A stretch of 64,000 nucleotides of DNA from Halohasta salina (GTDB taxonomy: Archaea > Halobacteriota > Halobacteria > Halobacteriales > Haloferacaceae): NCBI RefSeq assembly GCF_024178165.1, contig NZ_JAMZIE010000002.1:434001-498000 (forward strand), written 5' to 3'. The notes under the pieces were generated by a model. That model ran no database searches and was not told where the DNA came from. It was given only the letters and a program-made list of their open reading frames with translations. Position numbers and translations under genes: made by a program. How positions within the stretch are numbered: the first letter of the stretch is position 1; every line of letters starts with the position of its first letter. Below, in pieces: positions 7,897-17,119 of the stretch.

Positions 7897-8942
7897 TGCG
7901 GGTTCAGTTCGACGTGACACACCCCGCACACGTCCATCTGTTCAAGAACGCGATCCGGACGCTGGCGGCCGACGGCCACAGCGTCGCCGTCGCCGCCCGG
8001 GAGAAGGAAGTGACGACGGCGCTGCTGGAGGCATACGGGATCGACCACACGGTGCTCTCCTCGAAGGGCCGGAGCATCGCGGCGCTGGTCGCCGAATGGT
8101 CGCTCCGCGAGCTCCGGACGATCAGCTATACGCGGGCATTCGATCCCGACGTGATCGTTAGCCGGGCGCTTCCCTCGGCGGTCCACGCGGCGGCGCTGAC
8201 CGGTGCCTCGAGCGTGGTCTGTACCGACACCGAGTACGCCCGGGGGATCGCCACCCTGATCGGCCCCTTCGTCGACTACTGGTGGACGCCCGCATGGTTC
8301 ACCGGCGACTACGGCGACCGCCAGCGCGTCCACGAAGGCGTCGACGAACTCGCCTACCTCCACCCCGACCGGTTTTCGCCCGACCCCGATCGACTCCGGG
8401 AGTACGACATCGATCCAGCGGAGCGCTACTTCGTCCTCCGGTTCGTCTCGATGGGGGCTCACCACGACCGCTCGCGGGCGGGGTTTTCGCCGGCGGGCAA
8501 ACGTCGGCTCGCCGAGGCGCTGTCGGCCCATGGGACGGTCTACATCTCCGCGGAGGGGTCGCTTCCGGACGGTATTGCCGGGGAGCCGGTACCGGTGGAG
8601 CCGGCCGACATCCACCATCTGCTGGCGTTTGCCGATCTGCTCGTCGGCGACAGCGAGACGATGGCGACCGAGGCCGCCCTGCTGGGAACGCCGACGATTC
8701 GGGCGAACTCCCATGCGACCGACGAGGCTCTCGGGGTGTTCGTCCGGCTCGACGACTACGGGCTCGTCGACTCGATCAGCGACGAAACGACCGCCCACGA
8801 GCGGGCCATCGAGCTGGCCACCGACCCAGCCGCAGGCGATCGGTGGGACCAGCGGCGGGCGGCGCTGCTGGAGTCGACCCCCGACGTGACCGGCCATCTC
8901 CTCGGTGTGATCGAGGAAGCCGCCGATGGAGGTGGTCGATGA
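7896..8942 (+). CDS. DUF354 family protein (GT-B-like fold)
   Basis: A 348-residue DUF354 protein, a family related in fold to UDP-GlcNAc 2-epimerases and GT-B glycosyltransferases and common in archaeal surface-glycan clusters. It opens with the typical MRVQFDVTHPAHVHLFKNAI and carries a C-terminal nucleotide-sugar-like region ADLLVGDSETMATEAALLGT near residues 245-265. Soluble, so probably acts at the cytoplasmic face of the membrane. The stop overlaps the next glycosyltransferase start by four bases (ATGA), so the two are co-translated. A leader ORF overlaps its own start. Confidence 0.8.
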   Translation: MRVQFDVTHPAHVHLFKNAIRTLAADGHSVAVAAREKEVTTALLEAYGIDHTVLSSKGRSIAALVAEWSLRELRTISYTRAFDPDVIVSRALPSAVHAAALTGASSVVCTDTEYARGIATLIGPFVDYWWTPAWFTGDYGDRQRVHEGVDELAYLHPDRFSPDPDRLREYDIDPAERYFVLRFVSMGAHHDRSRAGFSPAGKRRLAEALSAHGTVYISAEGSLPDGIAGEPVPVEPADIHHLLAFADLLVGDSETMATEAALLGTPTIRANSHATDEALGVFVRLDDYGLVDSISDETTAHERAIELATDPAAGDRWDQRRAALLESTPDVTGHLLGVIEEAADGGGR

Positions 8943-9886
8943 CTTCGACCCGACCGGCAGACGCGGAGTTACGGGTGTTGAGCCTCGTCACGAACCACCG
9001 GGCCCGGTTCTATCGTCAGCAGGTCGACCGGCTCCGGGGGCGTGGAATCGGCGTCGACGTCCTCACGGTGCCGGACGGCGACGGCGGCGGCAGAGGACCG
9101 CACGACTACGCCCGGTTCTACGTCGCGGCCTTCCGGGCCAGCCGCGGGGCCTACGACCTCGTCCACGCCAACTACGGGCTGTCGGCCCCGCCGGCGGTGA
9201 TCCAGCGGAACCATCCGACAGTCGTCTCGCTGTGGGGCAGCGATCTGTTGGGTACCTACGGACCGATCGGCCGGCTGTCGGCCCGGCTGGCCGACGAGGT
9301 GATCGTCATGTCCCCGGAGATGGCCGCCGAACTCGACGGCGACTGCCACGTCATTGCCCACGGCGTCGACAGCGAGCGGTTCCGACCGGAGCCACAGGCC
9401 GACTGCCAGGAGACCCTCGGATGGGCACCGGGGAGTGCCCACGTGCTGTTTCCGTACCCGCCGACACGCGATGTAAAAGATTACCCGCGGGCCGAGCGGC
9501 TCGCCGCGGCCGCCGAGGGCCGGCTGTCGCGGCCGGTCGAACTCCACACCGTCAGCGGCGTCGACCACGAGGAGATGTACCGCTACATGAACGCCGCGGA
9601 CGCGCTGCTGTTGACCTCCCGCCGCGAGGGGTCGCCCAACTCGGTCAAGGAGGCGATGGCCTGTAACCTCCCGGTGGTTGCGACCGACGTCGGCGACGTC
9701 GCCGACCGGCTGGCGGACGTCGAGCCGTCGGCAGTCCACACCGACGACGACGCCCTCGTGGATGCACTCGTCGACATCCTTCGGCGTGGCGAGCGGTCCG
9801 ACGGCCGCGAGCGGATCGCCGAGATCAGCCTCGCCGGACAGATCGATCGCCTCGTCGGCGTCTACCGGCGCGCATGCGACGACTGA
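8939..9886 (+). CDS. GT4-type glycosyltransferase
   Basis: A 315-residue GT-B glycosyltransferase of the GT4 type, probably transferring a sugar from a nucleotide donor to a lipid-linked glycan in the cytoplasm. The donor-binding region is clear: ADALLLTSRREGSPNSVKEA near residues 220-240, including the E-G-x-P-x-x-x-x-E motif, followed by ACNLPVVATDVGD. The N-terminal acceptor domain includes VHANYGLSAP and SLWGSDLLG. The start is fixed by the ATGA overlap with the DUF354 gene. Confidence 0.85.
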   Translation: MTSTRPADAELRVLSLVTNHRARFYRQQVDRLRGRGIGVDVLTVPDGDGGGRGPHDYARFYVAAFRASRGAYDLVHANYGLSAPPAVIQRNHPTVVSLWGSDLLGTYGPIGRLSARLADEVIVMSPEMAAELDGDCHVIAHGVDSERFRPEPQADCQETLGWAPGSAHVLFPYPPTRDVKDYPRAERLAAAAEGRLSRPVELHTVSGVDHEEMYRYMNAADALLLTSRREGSPNSVKEAMACNLPVVATDVGDVADRLADVEPSAVHTDDDALVDALVDILRRGERSDGRERIAEISLAGQIDRLVGVYRRACDD

Positions 9887-9983
9887 GTGGGATATCGGGG
9901 CCCACGTGGCGATGGATTTTTACTCGTAGACGCCGGTTATTCGCTACCTACCAACGGCCCAGTCGTTGAGGGAGCCGTAATCT

Positions 9984-10373
9984 ATGACTACCAACACCGA
10001 CACGGAGACACGCGCGCAAGTCGACGTGATCAACTTCTGGTGTGTGGTAGTGCTGGTCGTCTCGGCGGCCTCGGTCGCGGGTGTCGTAGGTGCGGCAGTC
10101 GTCGCCGGTGAGTTCGCCGACCGTAACTTCAACTCCGATCCCGCCAACGCGACCGAGACGGGCGTCATCATGGAAACCAACGTCGACGGAAAGACCAGCG
10201 TTCGATGGTCCGAGAAGGGCGATGCGAAGTTCTTGGAGCTCCACGTCGACGGCGAGCGGGTCGACGCGCTCAACTACGTCGGCGACGAGGTGACCATGGA
10301 GGCCGAATCCTTCGAGGTCGTCGCCGTCTACGAGGGCCGAGAGACCGAGGTCATTGATAGCCACGGCCTCTAA
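9984..10373 (+). CDS. Membrane-anchored extracellular small protein, function unknown
   Basis: A 129-residue protein with one N-terminal hydrophobic helix (about residues 16-41, INFWCVVVLVVSAASVAGVV) and a soluble acidic remainder that would face outward. No family is recognised. It is co-directional with the glycosyltransferases on its left and the membrane protein on its right, but 97 bases separate it from the former. Confidence 0.6.
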   Translation: MTTNTDTETRAQVDVINFWCVVVLVVSAASVAGVVGAAVVAGEFADRNFNSDPANATETGVIMETNVDGKTSVRWSEKGDAKFLELHVDGERVDALNYVGDEVTMEAESFEVVAVYEGRETEVIDSHGL

Positions 10374-10513
10374 CGGGAGTAGGGACTACTTACCCCGCGG
10401 CTAACTACCGGGGTTCGGTTTCTGTGTGCGGATTCCGGCCGCTGTCGCCTCGCCGACTCGTCTACGGGATCGTTTGCTACCGGCAGCCGGCGAGCCGACG
10501 GCACAAGCGACCT

Positions 10514-10521
10514 ATAACAAA
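10514..10521 (+). promoter_or_regulatory. ATAACAAA promoter box for the multi-spanning membrane protein operon
   Basis: CT-ATAACAAA-GC precedes the ATG at 10560 by 46 bases (first base to first base) and the alternative ATG at 10590 by 76. The spacing to 10560 is longer than the usual 33-35. Confidence 0.6.
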
Positions 10522-10559
10522 GCGCGTCTCGTGACAGTCTCGGGTAGTCCGCACGCCGC

Positions 10560-12389
10560 ATGGCGGCTCGGCGGCGTCGGGGCGCATCTATGACTGACAC
10601 CAGACGACAGGCGACGGTTCTGAAGGCACTGCTCGCGGTCGGCTGTCTCGCGTTCGCCGGCGCGCTCGTGGCCGCCTACAGCCGGCCGGCGACCGGCTAC
10701 GAGCTTTCGATCTACCGGTCGACGCCGGTCGGCTTCTGGATCGGCGTCGTCGTCGCCGGCGTCCTCGGGCTGACGGTCGCGTTCTCCCCGCCGGCTGCCC
10801 GCGGGATTCGGGCGATCGGCCTCGGCCTTGTGACGGGCGTAGCGCTTGCGGTCTTCGCGCTGCCGCTCGTGCGTGGCTACTTCTTCTACGGGGCCGGCGA
10901 CTCGATGACCCACCTCGGCTGGGCCCGTGAGCTTCACGCCGGAACCCTGAGCCCGCTTGAGTTCGTCTATCCGGGGATCCACACGACCGCAGCGTATCTG
11001 GCTGAACTCAGCGGCTTCGCGCTGACCGACACCCTGCAGTTCGTCCCGCTTGTGGTCTTTCCGATCGTGAGCGTCGTCTTTACCGCACTGTGCGTGCAGT
11101 ATCTCACAGGCAACAGGTGGGGCCTGCCGGTCGGCGTCGCCGTCGGTCTGCTGTTGGTCCCGATCAACCACCTCAGCATCCATCTGCTGGCCCACCCGTC
11201 GAGTCAGGCGGTGTTGTTCCTCCCGCTGGTGTTGTATCTCGTCTTGCGGTTCGTCACCGCTCCGGACGATGGGTCGACCCTCGGGACGCCGATCGGGATC
11301 GCGCTGGCGGTCGTCTGCGTGGCGATGGTGTTTATTCACCCACAGGAGACGCTGAGTCTCCTGCTGTTGCTCGGCGGGATCGCAGTCGTCCAGCTGGCGG
11401 CCACCCGGTGGCGACCGACCAGCCGGATCGCTCGCCACCGCCCGATCTACGCCCACGCCGCGCTGACGTTTCTCGTCTTCGCCACGTGGCTCCCCCAGCA
11501 CGACCGGCCCGTCGGGCGGATCCGGTTCGTCGCCTCGCAGTTCCAACAGGTGGGTGTGACCGCGGGCGCGGAGAGCACCGACACGCAGGCCGCGTCGCTG
11601 GCGGCCCTCGGCGGCAGCATCGAGGAACTGTTCGTGAAACTGTTCGGCGTCGCGTTGCTCGTCTCGGTGATCGCGGCGGCGCTGATGGTGGCCGCCCTGC
11701 TCGGTCGACTCGACGACCGACCGACCGACCGGCGGGCACTGGTGACGTATCTGACCGCCGGGCTCGTCCCGCTCGGGTTTGCGTTTCTCGCCGTGTTCGC
11801 GGCCGATCAGGGGGACCACTACTTCCGGTTTCTGGGATTCATCATGGGTCCGGTGACGATTCTGGGGGCGGTCGGGATCGTCGCCCTCGTCGGGCGGGTC
11901 GACGGCGTCGTCTCGCGGCGAACGGTCGCCGCGGGGCTGGTAGTCGTCCTGACGGTGGCGATGGCCGCACAGGCGGCGGCGATACATCCCTCGCCGTACT
12001 ACTACCAGTCGAACGGCCACGTCACCGAGCGCTCGATGGCGGGCCACACGGTCGCTTTCGACCATCGCGTCGAAGACACCGTCTTCATGGGGACCAGAAG
12101 CGGCCCCCGCCGGTACGTCCAGACCTACTACGGCCGGCCGACGGCCGATCGGGTTGAATTCCCCGATGTCGGCGTTCCCGGACCGGTGTTCAACACCAAC
12201 CTGTCGACGGCGTACGACGACGACCGGTATCTCGGGATACAGGAATCGAACTACGCCACCGAAGTCGAACTCTACGATGGACTCCGGTACACCGACGACG
12301 GGTTTGCGGCCCTCGAACGGCGGGGCAACATCTACCGTGTACAGGACAACGGCGGCTTTCGACTGTACCTGATCGACAACGGGGAGTAA
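10560..12389 (+). CDS. Multi-spanning membrane protein, GT-C-like, glycan biosynthesis
   Basis: A ~609-residue protein with around a dozen hydrophobic helices through residue ~490 and an extracellular C-terminal part of about 130 residues. The first large loop after the early helices holds GAGDSMTHLGWARELHAGTL and FVYPGIHTTAAYL, an acidic/His loop reminiscent of GT-C glycosyltransferases that use lipid-linked sugars. A polymerase role (Wzy-like) is also possible. Two starts are in frame: ATG 10560, the first start codon after the promoter box, and ATG 10590 (MTDTRRQATVLKALL). It ends four bases before the flippase start, so the two form an operon. Confidence 0.7.
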   Translation: MAARRRRGASMTDTRRQATVLKALLAVGCLAFAGALVAAYSRPATGYELSIYRSTPVGFWIGVVVAGVLGLTVAFSPPAARGIRAIGLGLVTGVALAVFALPLVRGYFFYGAGDSMTHLGWARELHAGTLSPLEFVYPGIHTTAAYLAELSGFALTDTLQFVPLVVFPIVSVVFTALCVQYLTGNRWGLPVGVAVGLLLVPINHLSIHLLAHPSSQAVLFLPLVLYLVLRFVTAPDDGSTLGTPIGIALAVVCVAMVFIHPQETLSLLLLLGGIAVVQLAATRWRPTSRIARHRPIYAHAALTFLVFATWLPQHDRPVGRIRFVASQFQQVGVTAGAESTDTQAASLAALGGSIEELFVKLFGVALLVSVIAAALMVAALLGRLDDRPTDRRALVTYLTAGLVPLGFAFLAVFAADQGDHYFRFLGFIMGPVTILGAVGIVALVGRVDGVVSRRTVAAGLVVVLTVAMAAQAAAIHPSPYYYQSNGHVTERSMAGHTVAFDHRVEDTVFMGTRSGPRRYVQTYYGRPTADRVEFPDVGVPGPVFNTNLSTAYDDDRYLGIQESNYATEVELYDGLRYTDDGFAALERRGNIYRVQDNGGFRLYLIDNGE

Positions 12390-12392
12390 TTC

Positions 12393-13889
12393 ATGTCCTT
12401 CGCCGACCGCATCGCCGCCGGCGTCAAAGCGAGTTTCGGGGCCCGGATCGTCAAGATCGCCACCAACGCACTGCTGTTGGTGATTCTCACCCGATTCCTG
12501 TTTACCACCGACCAGTACGGCCTGCTGTATACGGTCGTCTCGGTCGTCGGCGTCGCCTCGATGTTTGCGACCCTCGGGTTGCCCTCCTCGGCGGCCCGCT
12601 ACGTCGCCGAGTACTCCGAGGTCGACCCTTCGCAGGTCCCCCGGATCCTCGGGATATCGCTGCTGTTCGTCGCCGGCTTCGGCCTGCTGACGGCGGTCGT
12701 CATCGCCGGCTTCGACGGGCCGATCACGGCGCTGGTCGGCGAGGCGGCGATCGCACCGTTGCTGTCGCTGGCGGCCGTCTACGTCGTCTTCGAGTCGCTG
12801 CATAAGTACCTGACTGCCGTCCTCCAGGGGCTCAACGAGATCCCCCTGAGCGCGGGGCTCAACGCGACCGCCCAGATCGGCCGACTCGTGTTCGCGGTGG
12901 GGCTCGTCGTCGCCGGCTTCGGAGTGTGGGGTGCGCTGGCGGGCTATCTGCTGGGCTTCGTGCTCTCAGTGACGATCGGCGGCTGGCTGCTCTACAGCCG
13001 GATCTATACGTCGCTGCCGACCGCGTCCGAGATGGAAGACGGGCTAGCGCGGCGGCTCGTCGAGTACAGCGTCCCGCTGACCGCGACCCGCGGGGCAACC
13101 GTCATCGACAAAAAGGTCGACACGATCCTCGTGACGTCGCTGGCGGGGCTGACGCCGGCGGCCTACTACGCGGTCGCCAAACAGGTCGCCGATGCCTGCG
13201 TCTCGCCGGCGAGTTCGCTGGGGTATACGATCTCGCCGGCGTTCGGCGAGGACAAGGCCGGCGACCGTCTCGAACGGGCCGCCCGGCTCTACGAGTACTC
13301 GCTGGAACACGTGTTGATCTTCTACATCCCGGCGACTGTCGGGTTGATTTTGGTCGCCGAGCCGACGATGCGGCACGTCTTCGGCGCGTCGTATCTCGGT
13401 GCGACGCCGGTGGTACAGGTGTTCAGCCTCTTTATTCTCGCCAACGCGGTCAACAAGATCACCACCGATAGCCTCGACTACCTCGGGCGGGCCCGGATTC
13501 GGGCGATCTTCAAAGGCGGGATGGCCATCAGTAACGTCTCGCTGAACCTGCTTTTGATCCCGATCTACGGAGCGACCGGCGCGGCGGCGGCGTCGGTCGT
13601 CACCTTCGGGGCCTACACGCTGCTCAGCGTCTACATCATCTCGACCGAGCTACCGATCCGGTTCCGGGTCGTCACTGGCTCGGTCGCCCGGATCGGCCTC
13701 ATCGCCGGAATAATGGGCGTGGGAGTGTGGCTCCTTCGCCCCTACGTGAGCGGCGTCTTCACCCTCGGTGCGGTTATCGCTACGGGGGGCGGGATCTGGT
13801 TGGCGCTGTCGGCGGCGTGGGGCGTCATCGACATCGAACAGCTGTGGTCGTACGTCGCGCCCTCCTCGTCGACTGCCGACGCCGACTGA
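12393..13889 (+). CDS. Polysaccharide flippase (MATE/Wzx-like)
   Basis: A 498-residue integral membrane protein with about 14 predicted helices, typical of Wzx/AglR-type flippases that move lipid-linked oligosaccharides across the membrane. The opening MSFADRIAAGVKASFGARIV, the central segment VEYSVPLTATRGATVIDKKV and the following ILVTSLAGLTPAAYYAVAKQ are characteristic of the family. It directly follows the GT-C-like gene and ends one base before the stop of the convergent oxidoreductase gene. It would export the glycan made by the enzymes in this island. Confidence 0.85.
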   Translation: MSFADRIAAGVKASFGARIVKIATNALLLVILTRFLFTTDQYGLLYTVVSVVGVASMFATLGLPSSAARYVAEYSEVDPSQVPRILGISLLFVAGFGLLTAVVIAGFDGPITALVGEAAIAPLLSLAAVYVVFESLHKYLTAVLQGLNEIPLSAGLNATAQIGRLVFAVGLVVAGFGVWGALAGYLLGFVLSVTIGGWLLYSRIYTSLPTASEMEDGLARRLVEYSVPLTATRGATVIDKKVDTILVTSLAGLTPAAYYAVAKQVADACVSPASSLGYTISPAFGEDKAGDRLERAARLYEYSLEHVLIFYIPATVGLILVAEPTMRHVFGASYLGATPVVQVFSLFILANAVNKITTDSLDYLGRARIRAIFKGGMAISNVSLNLLLIPIYGATGAAAASVVTFGAYTLLSVYIISTELPIRFRVVTGSVARIGLIAGIMGVGVWLLRPYVSGVFTLGAVIATGGGIWLALSAAWGVIDIEQLWSYVAPSSSTADAD

Positions 13890-13890
13890 G

Positions 13891-15024
13891 CTAGTCGTCC
13901 GAGGCGGCCTCGGATTCGACGGCTCCTTCGTCAGCCGCCTCGTCGGCCACGGTGCGCTCCTCCGGAACGCTCGCACGGATCGCCTCCTGAAGCCGGACGG
14001 TCCATCGGGCCTCCTCGACCGAGACCGCCGGCTCGGTGCCGGTCAACAGCGCCTCGGCCTCCCGATCGAACTGGTAGTAGCTGCCGTTGCGCTCCACCGC
14101 CGTCTCCCATTCGCCGGCGCGTTTGTCCGCGAGGACGACCCCGGCGTTGGCGGCGGTCCCCCGGATCCGGTCGGCGATCTGGTCGATATTGTTCCGGGCA
14201 CGGGCCAGCGGCGAGGCCTTGTAATCACGGTCGAGCCGGACCAGCGTCTGGGAGACGAGATCCGCTGCCAGCGTCGACTCCGAGCCGTGGACATACAGAA
14301 TGCGGACCGGCTTGGTACCGGAGAGCATCGTGATCGAACACAGCGCACCCGCCTCGCTGACGTACTGGAGCTGTGCGCCGTCGTAGCCGAACTCCATCTC
14401 GTAGTCGCCGACCAGACTCGTCTGGGCGGCCACGTCGGCCTCGCTCCGGGGGATCCCGCCGGCGGTGAGCCCGAGATACAGCGGATGAGGGAGTCCCTCC
14501 TCGAACTCCCCGCCGAGCAACTCGAAGTTCCACGGCCCGCGGTTGGCCGTATCGGGCTCGGTCGAGCCCGTATACAGCAGGTCGACGCCGCGGACCGTCC
14601 CGATGTCGCCGGCGGCGATCGACTCCCGAAGCTGCCGCATCACCAGCCCGAACTTGTGGTTGTGGACGACCGAGAAGTCGACGCCCTCGCGGTCGGCGAC
14701 CGCCGCGAGCTCCTCGAACTCGTCGATGGTTTCGGTCACCGGCTTTTCGATCAGCACCGGGACGCCGGCTTCGAGGACCTCGGTGGCGACCGCTAGGTGG
14801 GTCTGCGGCGGGGTGCAGACGTGGACCCAGTCGAGCCCTTCGGAGTCCAACAGCTCCGCGACGTCGAAGTAGGCCTTGATCCCGTAGTCGGTGGCTCGAT
14901 CCCTCGCGGTGGCCTCGTCGAGATCACAGATCGCTACTAGCTCCGTCTTTGGGTTGCGGGAGAGTCCCGAGAGGTGGGTCTCGGAGACGGTCCCGCCACC
15001 GATGACTGCCGTCTGAAGTGACAT
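13891..15024 (-). CDS. Gfo/Idh/MocA family oxidoreductase
   Basis: A 377-residue NAD(P)-dependent sugar oxidoreductase. The Rossmann domain starts at the N-terminus (TAVIGGGTVSETHLSGL) and the family signature EKPVTET follows near residue 95; the catalytic-region sequence SVVHNHKF lies near 124. The C-terminal ~35 residues are an acidic tail. It differs clearly from the second family member at 20448, so the two probably act on different sugars. The ATG at 15024 is 33 bases from the first base of an ATAACAAA box on the same strand. Confidence 0.8.
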   Translation of the reverse strand: MSLQTAVIGGGTVSETHLSGLSRNPKTELVAICDLDEATARDRATDYGIKAYFDVAELLDSEGLDWVHVCTPPQTHLAVATEVLEAGVPVLIEKPVTETIDEFEELAAVADREGVDFSVVHNHKFGLVMRQLRESIAAGDIGTVRGVDLLYTGSTEPDTANRGPWNFELLGGEFEEGLPHPLYLGLTAGGIPRSEADVAAQTSLVGDYEMEFGYDGAQLQYVSEAGALCSITMLSGTKPVRILYVHGSESTLAADLVSQTLVRLDRDYKASPLARARNNIDQIADRIRGTAANAGVVLADKRAGEWETAVERNGSYYQFDREAEALLTGTEPAVSVEEARWTVRLQEAIRASVPEERTVADEAADEGAVESEAASDD

Positions 15025-15538
15025 CGCTCCTAGATGCCGTCGACGGTATTTTGTTATGGGCCGGTATTCGGTCGCCAGCCACCCCACCCCGACCGTTGAT
15101 TCGGACGCGAAACGGACGCTACCGCCAGCGTAGTCGGTCGACCGACTCGGATCGGTGACGGCCACAGAGGCCGACAAACAGCTCCGTCGACGCGGGTCGT
15201 TCCGTCGGGCTGTCAGCTATAACCACCGGCTGATCGAACGCACACTCAAGTACCGACGATCGACGAGGCGGTATCGTCGATGAGCAGGAGTTTGGGCGTC
15301 GGAGGGTGGAGATCAACCCGCAGACAGGGTGTATCGACGGACAGCCCCCGACGACGTCGATCCGGCGACTGCAGTAGGTAGAGGTTATTCCCGTCTCGGT
15401 TCGCAACCACGAGGGTAGGAAGCACCTAGTAGCAGCCGTCGAAGCTCTCACCGGCCCGGATCAGGTCGATAATCTCGGTCTAACAGCAAGTGTTTTAAAA
15501 GGCGTCTCCTACTCAGCGGAGTGCATACGGGCCAACTT
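15025..15538. other. 514-base divergent intergenic region
   Basis: It holds the minus-strand ATAACAAA box (15050-15057), an imperfect GGTAG-N7-CTAGT dyad at 15414-15430 and a TTTTAAAA element at 15494-15501 about 45 bases before the HalOD1 gene. I see no convincing gene. Confidence 0.5.
15050..15057 (-). promoter_or_regulatory. ATAACAAA promoter box for the Gfo/Idh/MocA gene at 13891
   Basis: On the minus strand CCC-ATAACAAA-ATACC begins 33 bases before the ATG at 15024, the leaderless spacing. Confidence 0.7.
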
Positions 15539-15850
15539 ATGACAGATGAATCCTCTCCGGGCAGTTCACGGCCGAGCGGTGAACAGGATAGCCAGCCACG
15601 GCGGTTTCGGTACGACCACCCCGACGAGTCGATCGGTGTCTCGATCGCCCACGCGGTGGCGACGGTCTGCGACGTCGACCCGCTGTCGCTGGAACCGCGG
15701 CTCTACGACGTCGTCGACCCCGACGCCCTCGAGACGTTGCTGGCCTCCGGAACGGGCGACAGCGACGTTCGAATCTCCTTTGCCTTCGGCAGCTGCGCGG
15801 TGACGGTGACACAGAACGGCGAGATCCTCGTCGGAGAGATGGCAAAATAA
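15539..15850 (+). CDS. HalOD1 output-domain protein
   Basis: A 103-residue protein with a HalOD1 domain from about residue 30 to the end (SIGVSIAHAVATVCDVDPLS, then LYDVVDPDALETLL), a small haloarchaeal domain thought to act in signalling or regulation. The N-terminus is a polar tail. A TATA-like TTTTAAAA lies 45 bases upstream. A second stand-alone HalOD1 gene lies at 38195, just past the other end of the island, hinting at linked regulation. Confidence 0.75.
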   Translation: MTDESSPGSSRPSGEQDSQPRRFRYDHPDESIGVSIAHAVATVCDVDPLSLEPRLYDVVDPDALETLLASGTGDSDVRISFAFGSCAVTVTQNGEILVGEMAK

Positions 15851-15897
15851 CTATGCTATAAATTGTTACATTCTGGGAATGACCATTACCTCTACAT

Positions 15898-15905
15898 TTT
15901 TATAT
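15898..15905 (+). promoter_or_regulatory. TATA box (TTTTATAT) for the 36-residue gene
   Basis: TTTTATAT begins 31 bases before the ATG at 15929, the canonical spacing for a leaderless haloarchaeal transcript. It contrasts with the ATAACAAA boxes of the surrounding glycan genes. Confidence 0.6.
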
Positions 15906-15928
15906 GAGTGTGCAGAACGTGCAGGTGC

Positions 15929-16039
15929 ATGTCCGATTGGCTGACAGACGACGAACTCGATCGGATCTCGCAGTTCGTCGACACCCCCGCATACGCACGG
16001 CGTCCAGAGATGTTGCTGCCGGACGCCGACGAAGAGTAG
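15929..16039 (+). CDS. Very small acidic protein (36 residues)
   Basis: An ORF of 36 residues starting MSDWLTDDELDRISQF and ending LLPDADEE. It has strongly acidic haloarchaeal composition, a good TATA box at leaderless distance and a helix-like opening, all of which suggest a real microprotein. Its function is unknown; no domain can be assigned at this length. Confidence 0.6.
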   Translation: MSDWLTDDELDRISQFVDTPAYARRPEMLLPDADEE

Positions 16040-16185
16040 CCCTCCAACCGTTTGTCAACTACACCACAGAAACGTGTGTGCCCTCCAGCCAGTGACCGGG
16101 TCACTGGCAGGAATCCCGTCGACTGCTCAGGAGCGGTACCGGATCGACCGGCGGTGGTCGATTGGAGCCGTCTCCACGGACCGAA

Positions 16186-16482
16186 TCAGTCGATAAGGTT
16201 TTTCGCCTGTATCTGGTCCCAGAGCTCCTCGCCACGGTCGGTCACGCCGTAGACCCGACCTTTTTTGCGCTCCTCGGGCACGAGTAGCTCGACGAGCTTG
16301 CGCTCTCGGAGCCGACCGAGTGCTCGCGAAACGTGGGTGATGCCGATCCCGGAGTCTTCGGCGATTCTGGAGGGCGTTGCTGGTCCCTCCGAGAGTCGTT
16401 TCAAGACTGCAATCCGGTACTGAGAGCTGATCACGAAGCCGATTTCGTCCCAATCTTCTGCCATTTGTTGTCCCTCTGTCAT
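16186..16482 (-). CDS. Winged helix-turn-helix transcriptional regulator
   Basis: A 98-residue winged-helix protein. The HTH is seen in VLKRLSEGPATPSRIAEDSG and ITHVSRALGRLRERKLVELL, and the wing in KGRVYGVTDRGEELW. It belongs to the ArsR/MarR-like small regulators common in haloarchaea. The start is ATG 16482; a second ATG at 16464 (MAEDWDEIG) is equally plausible. Targets are unknown; it lies inside the glycan island among other regulators. Confidence 0.75.
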   Translation of the reverse strand: MTEGQQMAEDWDEIGFVISSQYRIAVLKRLSEGPATPSRIAEDSGIGITHVSRALGRLRERKLVELLVPEERKKGRVYGVTDRGEELWDQIQAKNLID

Positions 16483-16888
16483 TATCTCTCTCCGCGGAGC
16501 TGCCGTCGTCGTTCGACGGCCGATCGTAGGACCAACGCCGACCGCTCGCCCGCAGCCCACTGCCAGCCCGCTGGCCGGCCTCGTCACGGGTCTCATACGG
16601 GAGTTGGTGCCGGCGGACGTGCCGCCGACCCGCCTGTGTCTCCCGCCGCCGCTACAGCATTGACCCCTTCGGTACATATGAGGTTGGCGATGCTACCTCT
16701 CTGTTACAGACTGTTTACGCGTCGTTTCCGGGTATTTCTCAGATTATCCATTGTTTGGATCATCTTACCGACTCGGTAATTCGGGCTGAACCGGTCGACC
16801 GACTGTCGACCGATCGGCCGGCGGTCGGATCCCCGCCAGTGTGGTCGCGTTCCGTGCTCGAACGGTTCGAAACGTTCCTACGGTAACT
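16483..16888. other. 406-base intergenic region
   Basis: Lies between the divergent winged-helix gene and the zinc-finger gene. Apart from the promoter box at its right end I see no gene or clear repeat. Confidence 0.4.
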
Positions 16889-16896
16889 ATAACAAA
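16889..16896 (+). promoter_or_regulatory. ATAACAAA promoter box for the zinc-finger gene
   Basis: CT-ATAACAAA-GCCG begins 33 bases before ATG 16922. The match in spacing to other boxes is exact. Confidence 0.7.
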
Positions 16897-16921
16897 GCCG
16901 ATAGCTGTCGGAGGGTCGCGC

Positions 16922-17110
16922 ATGGATGCACTCTCCCCCCAAGAGGCACCAACAAAACGGCGGTCGGCCAACCGGCAGTGTCAGAACTGTGGCCACTACG
17001 TCACCAAGCAGTTCGTCCGGGTCTTCGGCGCGAACGACGGCTCGCTGTACGGCTGTCTGAGTTGCCTGACACTCCGTGACCTCCGCGAAGGTGGTGGCAA
17101 ACAGCCGTAA
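16922..17110 (+). CDS. Small haloarchaeal zinc-finger protein
   Basis: A 62-residue protein with two CxxC pairs, CQNCGHYV near residue 20 and CLSC near residue 48, a typical four-cysteine zinc site seen in small haloarchaeal proteins of unknown role. The basic N-terminus (PTKRRSANR) suggests nucleic-acid contact. It is served by an ATAACAAA box at the leaderless distance, so it appears to belong to the same regulon as the glycan genes. Confidence 0.7.
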   Translation: MDALSPQEAPTKRRSANRQCQNCGHYVTKQFVRVFGANDGSLYGCLSCLTLRDLREGGGKQP

Positions 17111-17119
17111 GCTACCGGC

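Noticed and set aside
10531-10593. GTG-started leader ORF overlapping ATG 10590
   Set aside because: It fits the stop-start overlap pattern but its start is only 17 bases from the box, too close to lie on a transcript driven by that box. I keep ATG 10560 as the likely start instead.
10512-12803. 763-residue minus-strand open frame
   Set aside because: Antisense to the membrane protein and flippase genes; Arg/Gln/Asp-rich composition typical of shadow frames in G+C-rich DNA.
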